Assembly: GCF_014851905.1 (NCBI RefSeq)
Contig: NZ_JACVAQ010000001.1
Location: forward strand, 2,542,001-2,606,000
Direction: 5' to 3'
DNA: 64,000 nt
Source: Pseudomonas sp. PDM14
Lineage (GTDB): Bacteria; Pseudomonadota; Gammaproteobacteria; Pseudomonadales; Pseudomonadaceae
Both the position numbers and the translations under genes were made by a program. Below are positions 43,891 to 52,215 of the stretch, piece after piece (the stretch's first letter is position 1; every line of letters begins with the position of its first letter). The notes beneath the pieces were generated by a model. It was not told the origin of the DNA. It was given only the letters and a program-made list of their open reading frames with translations, and did no database searches.

Positions 43891-44688
43891 CTAACTGTGG
43901 CGCCAGACCTTCACTGAAGAGATCAGCAGGATGCCTGCCAACAAAGGCAGCAGATAGTTCGTGGGGATCAAGCCAAGTAATTGGCCCCCAATGAATGTTC
44001 CGGCAATCGAGCCCGCTGCCATGATCAGTATGAAGGGCATCTGAGCGCGGATGATCGAGAAGCTTTGGTCACGGCTGTAGCGCGTGAATCCCACGATCAT
44101 GGTTGGCAAGCTCACCGCAAGCGAAAGGCTGCCAGCGAGCTTAATGTCTGCACCAAACAGCAGAACGATGGTGGGTATTAGCAGCTCTCCACCGGCAACT
44201 CCCATGAGAGCAGCAACCACGCCTATACCGAAACCTACAATGACTCCCACGGCAGCTAGCGTGACGCCATGAAACAGAGGGACGCCTGTTGCACTGGCCT
44301 CATGCCCAAACAGCAGTGCGAATGCGATCCCTATCAGCAGCACCGCCAGCACACGGTACAAGGTCTGGCTTTTTAGCTTGGTGGCCCATCCAGCACCAAA
44401 CCAAGCGCCAGCCAGACTTCCGGCAAGCAGCGTGACGATGATGTCCCAACGCTCAAAAACAGCAGCGTAGGGAACGCTAGATGCGCGGAACGGGAGCGCT
44501 GTCGCCACCACCACCAAGCTCATCGCCTTGTTGAGTATTACTGCTTCCAGCGCGCCGAAGCCGAATAGGCCAATCAGCAGCGGCAGTCTGAATTCAGCGC
44601 CCCCTAGGCCTATCAGCCCTCCCAGCGCACCGATGATGGTACCGCTGCCAAATACGGTCAGCTTGTGAGTTCTCTTGCCGGTAGTCAT
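43891..44688 (-). CDS. TauE/SafE (TSUP) family permease
   Basis: A 265-residue protein of about eight helices with GTIIGALGGLIGLGGAEFRLP and GVVAALMGVAGGELLIPTIV, the paired glycine-rich repeats of TSUP carriers, which move sulfite, sulfonates or other organosulfur anions. The start at 44688 yields the usual cytoplasmic MTTGKRTHKLTVF end; the frame upstream is proline-rich and non-homologous. It may remove sulfite or thiol by-products but is not a known arsenic gene. Converges on arsJ. Confidence 0.85.
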   Translation of the reverse strand: MTTGKRTHKLTVFGSGTIIGALGGLIGLGGAEFRLPLLIGLFGFGALEAVILNKAMSLVVVATALPFRASSVPYAAVFERWDIIVTLLAGSLAGAWFGAGWATKLKSQTLYRVLAVLLIGIAFALLFGHEASATGVPLFHGVTLAAVGVIVGFGIGVVAALMGVAGGELLIPTIVLLFGADIKLAGSLSLAVSLPTMIVGFTRYSRDQSFSIIRAQMPFILIMAAGSIAGTFIGGQLLGLIPTNYLLPLLAGILLISSVKVWRHS

Positions 44689-44817
44689 CGGTAGCTTTTC
44701 AGTAGCAGCGAGAGCTGGAAGCGGCCACGGTAAGGGCCAAGCCTGAGGTTGTCCATGACTCGCGTTGCTAAACGCTAGGAAACCCTCTTGGCCAACAGCA
44801 GACACTTCTGATCACAT

Positions 44818-45633
44818 TCAGCTGTACTCGCTGTCGGACTTCTTCGATCTAAATAACGGCCACCACAGCTGCACATACCAGGGGTCACCCGGGTCTTTAG
44901 GGATGCCATAGCGCTGTGGGTAGCGATCGCGAGTGAAGTTGGCAGTGCCAAACAGGGTGTCCCAGATGAACAGCAGCTGGGCGAAGTTGTGGTGAGGCGG
45001 ATTGCCGTGCTCATCCAGCTCGGCATGGTGCGCGCGATGCGTACTGGGAAGTTGGATCAGGCGCTCCAATAGCCAAGTCAGCGGGGCCAGCCACCGTAGT
45101 CGATACAGACCTCTATCCCAGGCGAAGCCGCTATGTACCAGCACATTGGCGCAACCAAAGATCAGATGGCTAATCAGCACTGCCTCGCCCAGTCCTAGGT
45201 AGACCATTACACCGGCATACCAGATGTCCGGCATGAACAAGAACCATCGCCAGTTCTCCCGATAAGCCACAGTAATGCTCATGGCCGTCGCCGTGTGATG
45301 GGTGCGGTGCATGCGCCACATGACAGGCAGCGTATGGCCCAGGCGGTGATACCAGTAGTGGAGAAAGTCTGCCGGGATGACTATCAACAGGACAGCCTGC
45401 CAAAGCGGCATGGAAGCAAGGCTACCTGCCCAGCCAGAGGCCCATTGCGTTAGAGCCAGCGCGGCAATGGCAATGATCATGGGTTTGATCAGCAAGGCGA
45501 ACTGAGCAAGGCTGACAACATCAACCGCGAGCTCATCAGTTTGCCGTCTATTCAGCATGCGCCCGGCAAGAAGCTCCATGCTTCCCAGCCCAATCAGCAG
45601 GCTGCTGACAACCCAGGTATCGAGATGTGGCAT
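44818..45633 (-). CDS. sterol desaturase/fatty acid hydroxylase family membrane protein
   Basis: A 271-residue membrane protein with the di-iron histidine boxes HYWYHRLGH, HRTHH and HRAHH, in that order, and four or more helices. Family members hydroxylate or desaturate sterols, fatty acids, sphingolipids or alkylglycerols. The substrate here is unknown. It is followed by the TSUP gene (129 bp) and preceded 33 bp upstream by an AraC-type regulator. A role in membrane lipid change during metal stress is possible. Confidence 0.87.
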   Translation of the reverse strand: MPHLDTWVVSSLLIGLGSMELLAGRMLNRRQTDELAVDVVSLAQFALLIKPMIIAIAALALTQWASGWAGSLASMPLWQAVLLIVIPADFLHYWYHRLGHTLPVMWRMHRTHHTATAMSITVAYRENWRWFLFMPDIWYAGVMVYLGLGEAVLISHLIFGCANVLVHSGFAWDRGLYRLRWLAPLTWLLERLIQLPSTHRAHHAELDEHGNPPHHNFAQLLFIWDTLFGTANFTRDRYPQRYGIPKDPGDPWYVQLWWPLFRSKKSDSEYS

Positions 45634-45665
45634 AACACTTTCCTCAAAATGCGAGGACTGCAGTG

Positions 45666-46427
45666 TCAGTAATCCGGGAAGTGGTTTACTTGAAGGATTT
45701 TGTGGTCGTTAGCCTGAGACGGCCGCAGCCCGAAAGTGCGCAGACAGATACGAGACAGGTGGGCCGAATCGGCGAAGCCGGCGGCATGGGCCACCTCGGT
45801 AGCACCGTGGGCACTACTCATTGCCTCCAGGGCCCGCCGCAGCTTCTGCCAGAGCAGTAGCTTCCGAAGCGGAATACCAATGCTGTCCTGCAGCCAATGC
45901 GAGCAATGGGCCTGGGTGCTTGGATAACTCTGGCGAAAGGAGTGCCAGATCTGTTCTGCCGTAGTCTCGATGGTGGAGTTCTTCACCAGGGCAAGCAGGT
46001 ACTCCAGGCGAGAGTTGGGTGCGGCTGGTGGCTGATGGTGTTGAGTAAGCAGGCCATCCAACCAGGCGTCGAATGCCTGCTGCGTTGCCACTTCGGCGAG
46101 CCTGGCTCGATCTACAGCAGCCACTTCGAAGCGATGAGCTGCTCCAGGGCTAAGGCGCGACCAATGCAGCAGCCGGGCATAGGCGAAGTGGCTTGGCTCA
46201 ACCGTAATGCTGATGTGCGGTTGTGGACGTATGAATCTTCGCCGAATCTCTGGGGCCAGCAGCCACGCATCTGCAGCTACAACGGACCGACCATTGATCT
46301 CCAGTTCAAGTGGTTCGCCGTCCGCGAGCAGCAGGGTTATCCCGGGTCGCTGATTAACGCCGTTAGGCATCGAGCCGGCCCTGACGATGAAGCAGGCTCG
46401 GCCGATCAGGAGGTGGTTTGCTGCCAT
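45666..46427 (-). CDS. AraC-family transcriptional regulator
   Basis: A 253-residue protein. The N-terminal cupin-like part (about 1-140) is diverged; the C-terminal AraC domain has LQDSIGIPLRKLLLWQKLRRALEAM and GATEVAHAAGFADSAHLSRICLRTFGLRPSQ. It probably regulates the fatty-acid-hydroxylase gene beside it. The inducing signal cannot be read. The ATG at 46427 has little ribosome site upstream, and it is separated from the preceding acetyltransferase stop by 21 bp. Confidence 0.87.
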   Translation of the reverse strand: MAANHLLIGRACFIVRAGSMPNGVNQRPGITLLLADGEPLELEINGRSVVAADAWLLAPEIRRRFIRPQPHISITVEPSHFAYARLLHWSRLSPGAAHRFEVAAVDRARLAEVATQQAFDAWLDGLLTQHHQPPAAPNSRLEYLLALVKNSTIETTAEQIWHSFRQSYPSTQAHCSHWLQDSIGIPLRKLLLWQKLRRALEAMSSAHGATEVAHAAGFADSAHLSRICLRTFGLRPSQANDHKILQVNHFPDY

Positions 46428-46448
46428 GGCCGCGTGCCTCAGGGCAGG

Positions 46449-46994
46449 TCAGTGCTCAAGATCCGCAAAGCGGATGGGGTCTTCGGGAGGCGAAGATAGT
46501 TGGCCCAGGTGAAGCCGCCAATACCCCACGTCGTGCCACTTCCCGAGCTTGTAGCCGACCTGTGGAAACGTCCCTATGTGCTGAAACCCCAGTCGTTCAT
46601 GTAATCCCACACTGCCGACATTGGGCTGCGCAATACCGGCGTAGGCCGAGCTGTATCCCAGGCGAGCCAGGAGGGGCAGAAGGGTCTCGTAGAGCCGTTG
46701 GCCAACGCCGCTGCGTCGAGCTTCCTCGGCGATATAGACGGTGACATCCACTGCCCAACGATAGGCGGCCCGCGCTCGATGCTGGCTGGCATATGCATAG
46801 CCGAGCACCTGGTCATCTCGTACCGCCACCAGATAGGGATAGGTCTCAAGCGTCGCAGCTATCCGCTGGCGTATCTCGTCGGCCGAGGGTGGTACTTCCT
46901 CGAAAGAAATGGCGGTGTCGACCACCACAGGGGCATAGATGGCTTGGATGGCATCGGCATCGGACGGGCGAGCCACTCGAACTTCAATGGACAT
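46449..46994 (-). CDS. arsN1: GNAT acetyltransferase, ArsN1-like (phosphinothricin/arsinothricin type)
   Basis: A 181-residue GNAT protein: VRVARPSDADAIQAIYAPVVVDTAISFEE, the Q/RxxGxG/A-like motif RRSGVGQRLYETLL, and NVGSVGLHERLGFQHIGTFPQVGYKLGKWHDVGYW, the phosphinothricin acetyltransferase signature. Members linked to ars operons (ArsN1) acetylate the alpha-amino group of the arsenic antibiotic arsinothricin. It starts after AGGGGAGATCC. Its location in an ars region supports that name, though phosphinothricin is an alternative substrate. Confidence 0.85.
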   Translation of the reverse strand: MSIEVRVARPSDADAIQAIYAPVVVDTAISFEEVPPSADEIRQRIAATLETYPYLVAVRDDQVLGYAYASQHRARAAYRWAVDVTVYIAEEARRSGVGQRLYETLLPLLARLGYSSAYAGIAQPNVGSVGLHERLGFQHIGTFPQVGYKLGKWHDVGYWRLHLGQLSSPPEDPIRFADLEH

Positions 46995-47027
46995 GGATCT
47001 CCCCTAATAGTGATTAGCGGCAGCCGC

Positions 47028-47489
47028 TCACCGGTGTGGCCCGATGTCTTTCCGGAGGTAGCTTGCTGAGGATGGGCATAGTGATTTGAATTGCACGGTG
47101 CCTGCTATATCGGCCGGTGCCAAGTGGCGCGGAGTAAGCACGTAGCCAATTCGCTCAAAGAACTGCGCTTTGTCTGTGGTCAGAAGGTGCAGGCTTTCGA
47201 TCCCGACTTGAAAAGCGAGTTTCTCCATCTCGTTGACTACCAGGCTACCGAGCCCCCGCATTCGATGTGATGGAGTAACTAGGACAGAGCGCAGCAGTGC
47301 ATCTGGTCCATACACCTCCAATCCTGCATATCCGATGTGCTGCCCATCAAGATGTAAGGCGTAGAAGCTCCTACCAGGAAGTGCAGTGTCTTCACTTGGT
47401 AGACCCGCCTCTCGGAGTACTTGAGCGAGGGCCGATAGGTCGGCTGTCGAGACTGTTGTGAGTTGGACTGATCCGTAGCTAGCCATCAT
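47028..47489 (-). CDS. arsN2: GNAT acetyltransferase, ArsN2 family
   Basis: A 153-residue GNAT protein with LPGRSFYALHLDGQHIGYAGLEVYG, SVLVTPSHRMRGLGSLVVNEME (the acetyl-CoA loop) and LTTDKAQFFERIGYVLTPR. This matches ArsN2, a small acetyltransferase family annotated with arsenic operons but without a well-fixed substrate. The start at 47489 is chosen because CCGGAGAGC precedes it; an upstream GTG at 47531 has no ribosome site. It lies upstream of arsN1 with a 33-bp gap, forming a pair. Confidence 0.82.
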   Translation of the reverse strand: MMASYGSVQLTTVSTADLSALAQVLREAGLPSEDTALPGRSFYALHLDGQHIGYAGLEVYGPDALLRSVLVTPSHRMRGLGSLVVNEMEKLAFQVGIESLHLLTTDKAQFFERIGYVLTPRHLAPADIAGTVQFKSLCPSSASYLRKDIGPHR

Positions 47490-47684
47490 GCTCTCCGGGC
47501 TTCGGAACTCATGATTACCCATACTTTGCACTCTGTCGTTGAGTGTCTGCTTCTGGCCGGTAGCGGCCGTTTGTTACAGGCAGCTACCGGCCAAAATCAG
47601 CCTCTCTTTTGCCCCTGAGCAACATCACCTGCTTGCTATCAGCATTGTCATTTTGGGCTCATGCTCCTGTTAGCGGCGGCTCCT

Positions 47685-47731
47685 TACTCTGAGTCCATCA
47701 CTGCCATGCAGTGACCTCCTTTCTCAGAGTA
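47685..47731 (+). other. structured leader of the small secreted protein gene
   Basis: TACTCTGAG (47685-47693) and CTCAGAGTA (47723-47731) are perfect nine-base inverted arms; inside them CACTG (47699-47703) and CAGTG (47709-47713) form a second hairpin. The structure ends 14 bases before the ATG at 47746, where only a weak AGG is left as ribosome site. It could be a palindromic operator or an RNA switch. Confidence 0.45.
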
Positions 47732-47745
47732 CCCAGGTATCCAAA

Positions 47746-47949
47746 ATGAAATTTCCGACAATTGCCCTCGCTACCGTGCTGGTCATGAGTTCTTCTGCCG
47801 TTTTTGCCAAAGGTGATGGCTACAACAAGTCTTACGAGGCGAACAAACGCTTCCGCGAAAGTCAGGAGAAAATTCATGGTAAGAAGCAAGCGGAACCTCA
47901 GCTCAGAGTTCCCAAGGTCGGGGCAAAACCTCAGACAGAGGACAAATGA
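47746..47949 (+). CDS. small secreted protein of unknown function
   Basis: A 67-residue protein with a signal peptide MKFPTIALATVLVMSSSAVFA. The 46-residue mature part is strongly basic and hydrophilic (KGDGYNKSYEANKRFRESQE, KIHGKKQ), with no Cys or Met. I do not recognise a family. It is monocistronic: a two-hairpin leader precedes it and a strong terminator follows. Lying between arsenic and czc genes, it may be a metal- or envelope-stress peptide in the periplasm, but nothing proves it. Confidence 0.7.
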   Translation: MKFPTIALATVLVMSSSAVFAKGDGYNKSYEANKRFRESQEKIHGKKQAEPQLRVPKVGAKPQTEDK

Positions 47950-47963
47950 TTTTCCCGCAGACC

Positions 47964-47995
47964 AAAAGGCGCCCATCAGGCGCCTTTTCTTTTTC
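47964..47995. terminator. bidirectional intrinsic terminator
   Basis: AAAAGGCGCC (47964-47973) and GGCGCCTTTT (47979-47988) form a ten-base stem with a CATCA loop, followed by CTTTTT. It ends the small secreted gene and, read leftward, the CzcD-like gene that stops at 48028. Confidence 0.92.
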
Positions 47996-48027
47996 CGTTC
48001 ATGTTGTAAAGAAGCCATCCCGTGGCC

Positions 48028-48984
48028 TTACGCACAGACCTCAATATCACCGGGCGGGTCAACCTGCACAGTGGCATGCTCGATTGCATGGCGTATCTTC
48101 AAGCGCTCCGCCACCAGCGCAGGTAAGCTCAAAGGATCAGCGCCTGGCGACGGTACAACATGCACGGTAGCGATACGGGTTTCGTCCGTGAGCGTCCAGG
48201 CATGGAAGTGACCGACCTCGGCTATTCCTGGCAAGCTCCGCAAGTCGTCTACGACCTCCCCAGCCTCAATGCCACGAGGCGTTGCCTGCAGCAACACTTG
48301 GATAGACTCGTAGACAAGCCCCCAAGCTGACCGCACCACCAGCAGGGCGACCAGAACGGAGAGAATGGGGTCGAGCATGCTCCATCCGGTGAGCATGATG
48401 CCGATCGCCGCAGCGATAGCCCCTACCGAGCCCAAGAGATCCCCTAGGACATGGAGAAACGCGCCACGCAGATTCGCATCATTCTGGCTGCCCATGCGCA
48501 GGATAAGAAAGCCGGCGATATTGACCAGCAAACCGACAACCGCAACCGTCAGCATAGGGCCCGCCAATACCTCTGTAGGTTCGCGAAAGCGCTCGATGGC
48601 TTCCCACAAAATCCACGAAACCAGCACAAGCAACGCAGCCCCATTGGCTAGAGCAGCCAGTACACGTACCCGGTGAAAGCCGTAGGTACGGGTGGAGTCC
48701 GCTGCACGGGCAGCCACCCGGTAAGCGATAAGGGCCAATAGCAGCGCTGCCGCATCCGAGACCATGTGCCCGGAGTCGGCGATCAACGCAAGAGAGCCCG
48801 ACCACCAGCCTCCGATAGCCTGGATCACTGCATAGCCCGCGGTGAGAGCAAACACGAAGCGAATGCGCCGAATGTTCCCTTCCGTCACAGACGGGGCGTG
48901 ATCATGCCCCTCGCGGCCATGATCATGGTCGCCGTGGCCAGCATGATCATGCTGGCTGTAGTCATCGCTGTCGGAATGCGCCAT
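48028..48984 (-). CDS. czcD: cation diffusion facilitator, CzcD-like
   Basis: A 318-residue CDF transporter. The His-rich N-terminus (DYSQHDHAGHGDHDHGREGHDH) is followed by six helices with the transport site ADSGHMVSDAAA (helix 2) and LHVLGDLLGSVG (helix 5), both carrying the HxxxD pairs of Zn/Cd exporters, then a cytoplasmic domain with HFHAWTL. It removes Zn, Cd or Co from the cytoplasm to the periplasm, where CzcCBA takes over. The ATG at 48984 follows CGGAGAAAGCCG; an upstream frame is non-homologous. It starts 35 bp after czcA ends, so it belongs to the czcCBAD transcript. Confidence 0.93.
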   Translation of the reverse strand: MAHSDSDDYSQHDHAGHGDHDHGREGHDHAPSVTEGNIRRIRFVFALTAGYAVIQAIGGWWSGSLALIADSGHMVSDAAALLLALIAYRVAARAADSTRTYGFHRVRVLAALANGAALLVLVSWILWEAIERFREPTEVLAGPMLTVAVVGLLVNIAGFLILRMGSQNDANLRGAFLHVLGDLLGSVGAIAAAIGIMLTGWSMLDPILSVLVALLVVRSAWGLVYESIQVLLQATPRGIEAGEVVDDLRSLPGIAEVGHFHAWTLTDETRIATVHVVPSPGADPLSLPALVAERLKIRHAIEHATVQVDPPGDIEVCA

Positions 48985-49019
48985 CGGCTTTCTCCGGTGA
49001 TTCACTGACTGCGGCCGGA

Positions 49020-52000
49020 TTAGTGGCCGCTGCTGGCAACCGGGGTGGCCGAAGCCTCCTCGTCGTCCTCTTCCCTGCGATGAACCCATTGATAAAGGGC
49101 TGGCAGCACCAGCAGAGTCAGAGCCGTCGAAGACAGGATGCCCCCAATCACTACTGTGGCCAAGGGACGTTGCACCTCCGCACCAGTGCCAGTGGCCAAG
49201 GCCATGGGCACGAAGCCTAACGAGGCGACCAACGCCGTCATCAACACAGGCCGCAAGCGGGTAAGCGCTCCCTCGGTTATGGCTATCGACAGTGGCCGTC
49301 CCTCTTCTCTCAGATTGCGGATGAATGAAATCATCACCAATCCATTGAGCACCGCAACACCGGATAACGCGATGAAGCCCACGCCTGCCGAAATGGATAA
49401 TGGAATATCCCGGAGCCACAGGGCCATAACGCCACCGGTAAGGGCGAATGGAATCCCAGTGAAGACAACAAGGCCGTCCTTGAGATTATTGAACATCATG
49501 AATAGCAGGGTAAGCACTAGCAGCAACGCAACCGGCACCACGATCTGCAGACGCTTCGCTGCAGATTGCAGCTGTTCGAACTGGCCGCCCCAGGTCGTCC
49601 AGTAACCTGCAGGCGTCTTCACGTCCTGGGCAAGGCGCTCGGTTGCTTCCGACACAAAGGAACCTATATCCCGGCCACGCACGTTGGCGCTCACCACAAC
49701 CAGGCGCTTTCCGTTCTCACGACTCACTTGGTTGGGACCGAGCACCAGGTCCAGGCTGGCAACCTCGGACAGCGCAATGAAGCCGATCTGCCCACTGCTC
49801 GCCGCTGCCGGCACCGGAATGAGTAACCGCGACAAGCCATCGATATCGGTTCTCAGGTTGTCCGCAAGGCGCACCACCATATCGAAACGACGGTCTCCCT
49901 CGAACAACGTACCGGCTCGTTGGCCACCGACAGCCACTGCGACTGTGTCCTGAACATCTCCGACATTCAAACCAAAACGAGCAGCTTTATCTCGATCAAT
50001 ATTGATTGTCAGCACTGGCAAGCCCGAGGTCTGCTCCACTTTTACTTCTGAAGCCCCCGGTACCTTCTCCAGCACTTCAGAAATTTCAGTGGCTGTGGCA
50101 TTGAGCGTATCCATATCGTCGCCGAATACTTTTACTGCTACGTCACTGCGCACCCCTGAGATCAGCTCGTTGAAGCGCAACTGGATGGGTTGTGACAGTT
50201 CATAGTTGCTTCCTGGCAACGAAGTACTGGCGCGCTGCAGGTCAGCGATAAGCTCTTCCCGAGACTTACCTGGATCGGGCCACTCGCTTTTTGGCTTGAG
50301 CATGACGTAGGCATCCGAGATGTTTGGCGGCATGGGGTCTGCAGCAATTTCGGCAGTCCCGGTCCTCGCGAATACCCGCTCAACCTCCGGTACTTGCTTG
50401 AGAATGAACTGTTCCAAGCGGCTCTGCATCTCCACAGACTGCGTCAGGCTGGTGCCCGGTACACGTAGGGACTGCAACGCAAAGTCGCCTTCACTCAAGC
50501 TCGGCACGAACTCACTGCCCATACGGCTCCCGAGCACACCAGACAGCAGCACAACACAGGCAGCACCGGCGAACACCAGTGTACGGTTGCCCATCACCCA
50601 GCCAAGTACCGGCTCATAGCCGCGCTTGGCTGCACGCATCAAGGCGTTCTCTTCCTCCTTCACCTTGCCAGTGATGAACAGTGCAATGGCAGCAGGAACA
50701 AAGGTTACCGAGAGAATCATGGCGCCCAACAAGGCGATGACCACGGTGAATGCCATCGGGTGAAACATTTTCCCCTCGACGCCCGTGAGCGCGAAGATCG
50801 GCAGATACACGACCATGATAATCAGTTGCCCAAAGATCAACGCACGACGCGCCTCCTTCGATGCGGCAAATACCTCATGCAAACGCTCGGAGCGCGTCAG
50901 CAAGCGACCATGGTGTTGCTGCGCATGGGCCAGCCGGCGAATCGCGTTCTCCACGATTACCACCGCGCCATCCACGATAATGCCGAAGTCCAGTGCGCCC
51001 AGACTCATCAGGTTGGCGCTGACATTGTTGGTGAACATCCCGGTAAACGTGAACAACATGGATAGCGGAATGACCATGGCGGTGATAAGCGCTGCCCGGA
51101 TGTTGCCGAGGAACAGGAACAGGATGACGATGACTAGAATCGCCCCTTCAATCAGGTTCTTCTTGACTGTCGCAATGGCCTTGTCGACGAGGTTGGTGCG
51201 GTCGTAGACGGTGACCGCTACTACACCCTTGGGCAACGTTCTGTTGATCTCCTCCAACTTGCTGGCAACGGATGCAGATACCGCCCGACTGTTCTCACCA
51301 ATCAGCATGAAGACCGTGCCAAGCACTACTTCGCGCCCATTTTCCGTTGCCGCACCTGTACGCAGTTCTCGACCGATCTGCACCTCTGCGAGCTGGTTGA
51401 TACGGATGGGCGCTCCATCGACATTGCTGACGATGATATTGGCGATGTCTTCGGCACTCGCCACCTGGCCCGGAGCACGGATCAGCAACTGCTCGCCACT
51501 GCGCTCGATGAACCCTGCACCCACGTTGGCGTTATTACGCTCAAGTGCAGTGACCAGATCCGCCAGTGTCAGCCTGTAGGCAGCCAGATGCTTTGGATCG
51601 GGCGCAATCTGAAACTCCTTGGTGAAGCCACCGATGGTGTTGATCTCGGCCACACCCGGAACGTTGCGCAACTGCGGTTTGATAATCCAGTCCTGGATGA
51701 CGCGAAGGTCAGTGGGGGTGTAAACGCTACCGTCTTCCTTGCGCGCATCCGTTTCGGCTTCGACAGTCCACATGAATATCTCGCCCAGGCCGGTAGAAAT
51801 CGGCCCCATGCTGGACTCCACGCCGTCGGGCAGTTGTTCGCGAGCCCCCTGCAGCCTTTCATTGACCAGTTGGCGCGCGAAGTAGAGGTCCGTACCGTCG
51901 GCGAAGATCACCGTGATCTGGGAAAAGCCGGAGCGCGATAGCGAACGGGTCTGCTTGAGATGAGGCAGACCTGCCATCGCAGTCTCAATCGGATAGGTAA

Positions 52001-52193
52001 TGCGCTGCTCAGTTTCCAACGGTGAGAAACCAGCCGCCGCCGTATTGATCTGAACCTGCACATTGGTGATATCAGGTACCGCGTCGATAGGCAGCTGCTG
52101 GTAGCTGTATACGCCCAGGCCTGCCATCGCCAACACGGCGAACAGCACCAGTGCGCGCTGCTCGATGGCGAATTGAATGATGCGCTCAAACAT
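49020..52193 (-). CDS. czcA: heavy-metal RND pump CzcA (Co/Zn/Cd)
   Basis: A 1057-residue RND transporter starting MFERIIQFAIEQRALVLFAVLAMAGLG, with IDAVPDITNVQVQINT and LGALDFGIIVDGAVVIVEN in TM4. There the two Asp and Glu correspond to the DFGxxxDGAxxxxEN proton and metal relay of Cupriavidus CzcA, distinguishing divalent-metal pumps from CusA. ALRPVLMT follows near the C-terminus. It exports Co, Zn and Cd from periplasm and inner leaflet through CzcBC. A 22-bp gap separates it from czcB. Confidence 0.95.
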   Translation of the reverse strand: MFERIIQFAIEQRALVLFAVLAMAGLGVYSYQQLPIDAVPDITNVQVQINTAAAGFSPLETEQRITYPIETAMAGLPHLKQTRSLSRSGFSQITVIFADGTDLYFARQLVNERLQGAREQLPDGVESSMGPISTGLGEIFMWTVEAETDARKEDGSVYTPTDLRVIQDWIIKPQLRNVPGVAEINTIGGFTKEFQIAPDPKHLAAYRLTLADLVTALERNNANVGAGFIERSGEQLLIRAPGQVASAEDIANIIVSNVDGAPIRINQLAEVQIGRELRTGAATENGREVVLGTVFMLIGENSRAVSASVASKLEEINRTLPKGVVAVTVYDRTNLVDKAIATVKKNLIEGAILVIVILFLFLGNIRAALITAMVIPLSMLFTFTGMFTNNVSANLMSLGALDFGIIVDGAVVIVENAIRRLAHAQQHHGRLLTRSERLHEVFAASKEARRALIFGQLIIMVVYLPIFALTGVEGKMFHPMAFTVVIALLGAMILSVTFVPAAIALFITGKVKEEENALMRAAKRGYEPVLGWVMGNRTLVFAGAACVVLLSGVLGSRMGSEFVPSLSEGDFALQSLRVPGTSLTQSVEMQSRLEQFILKQVPEVERVFARTGTAEIAADPMPPNISDAYVMLKPKSEWPDPGKSREELIADLQRASTSLPGSNYELSQPIQLRFNELISGVRSDVAVKVFGDDMDTLNATATEISEVLEKVPGASEVKVEQTSGLPVLTINIDRDKAARFGLNVGDVQDTVAVAVGGQRAGTLFEGDRRFDMVVRLADNLRTDIDGLSRLLIPVPAAASSGQIGFIALSEVASLDLVLGPNQVSRENGKRLVVVSANVRGRDIGSFVSEATERLAQDVKTPAGYWTTWGGQFEQLQSAAKRLQIVVPVALLLVLTLLFMMFNNLKDGLVVFTGIPFALTGGVMALWLRDIPLSISAGVGFIALSGVAVLNGLVMISFIRNLREEGRPLSIAITEGALTRLRPVLMTALVASLGFVPMALATGTGAEVQRPLATVVIGGILSSTALTLLVLPALYQWVHRREEDDEEASATPVASSGH

Positions 52194-52215
52194 AGGGGAT
52201 TCTCGTCAATATCCG

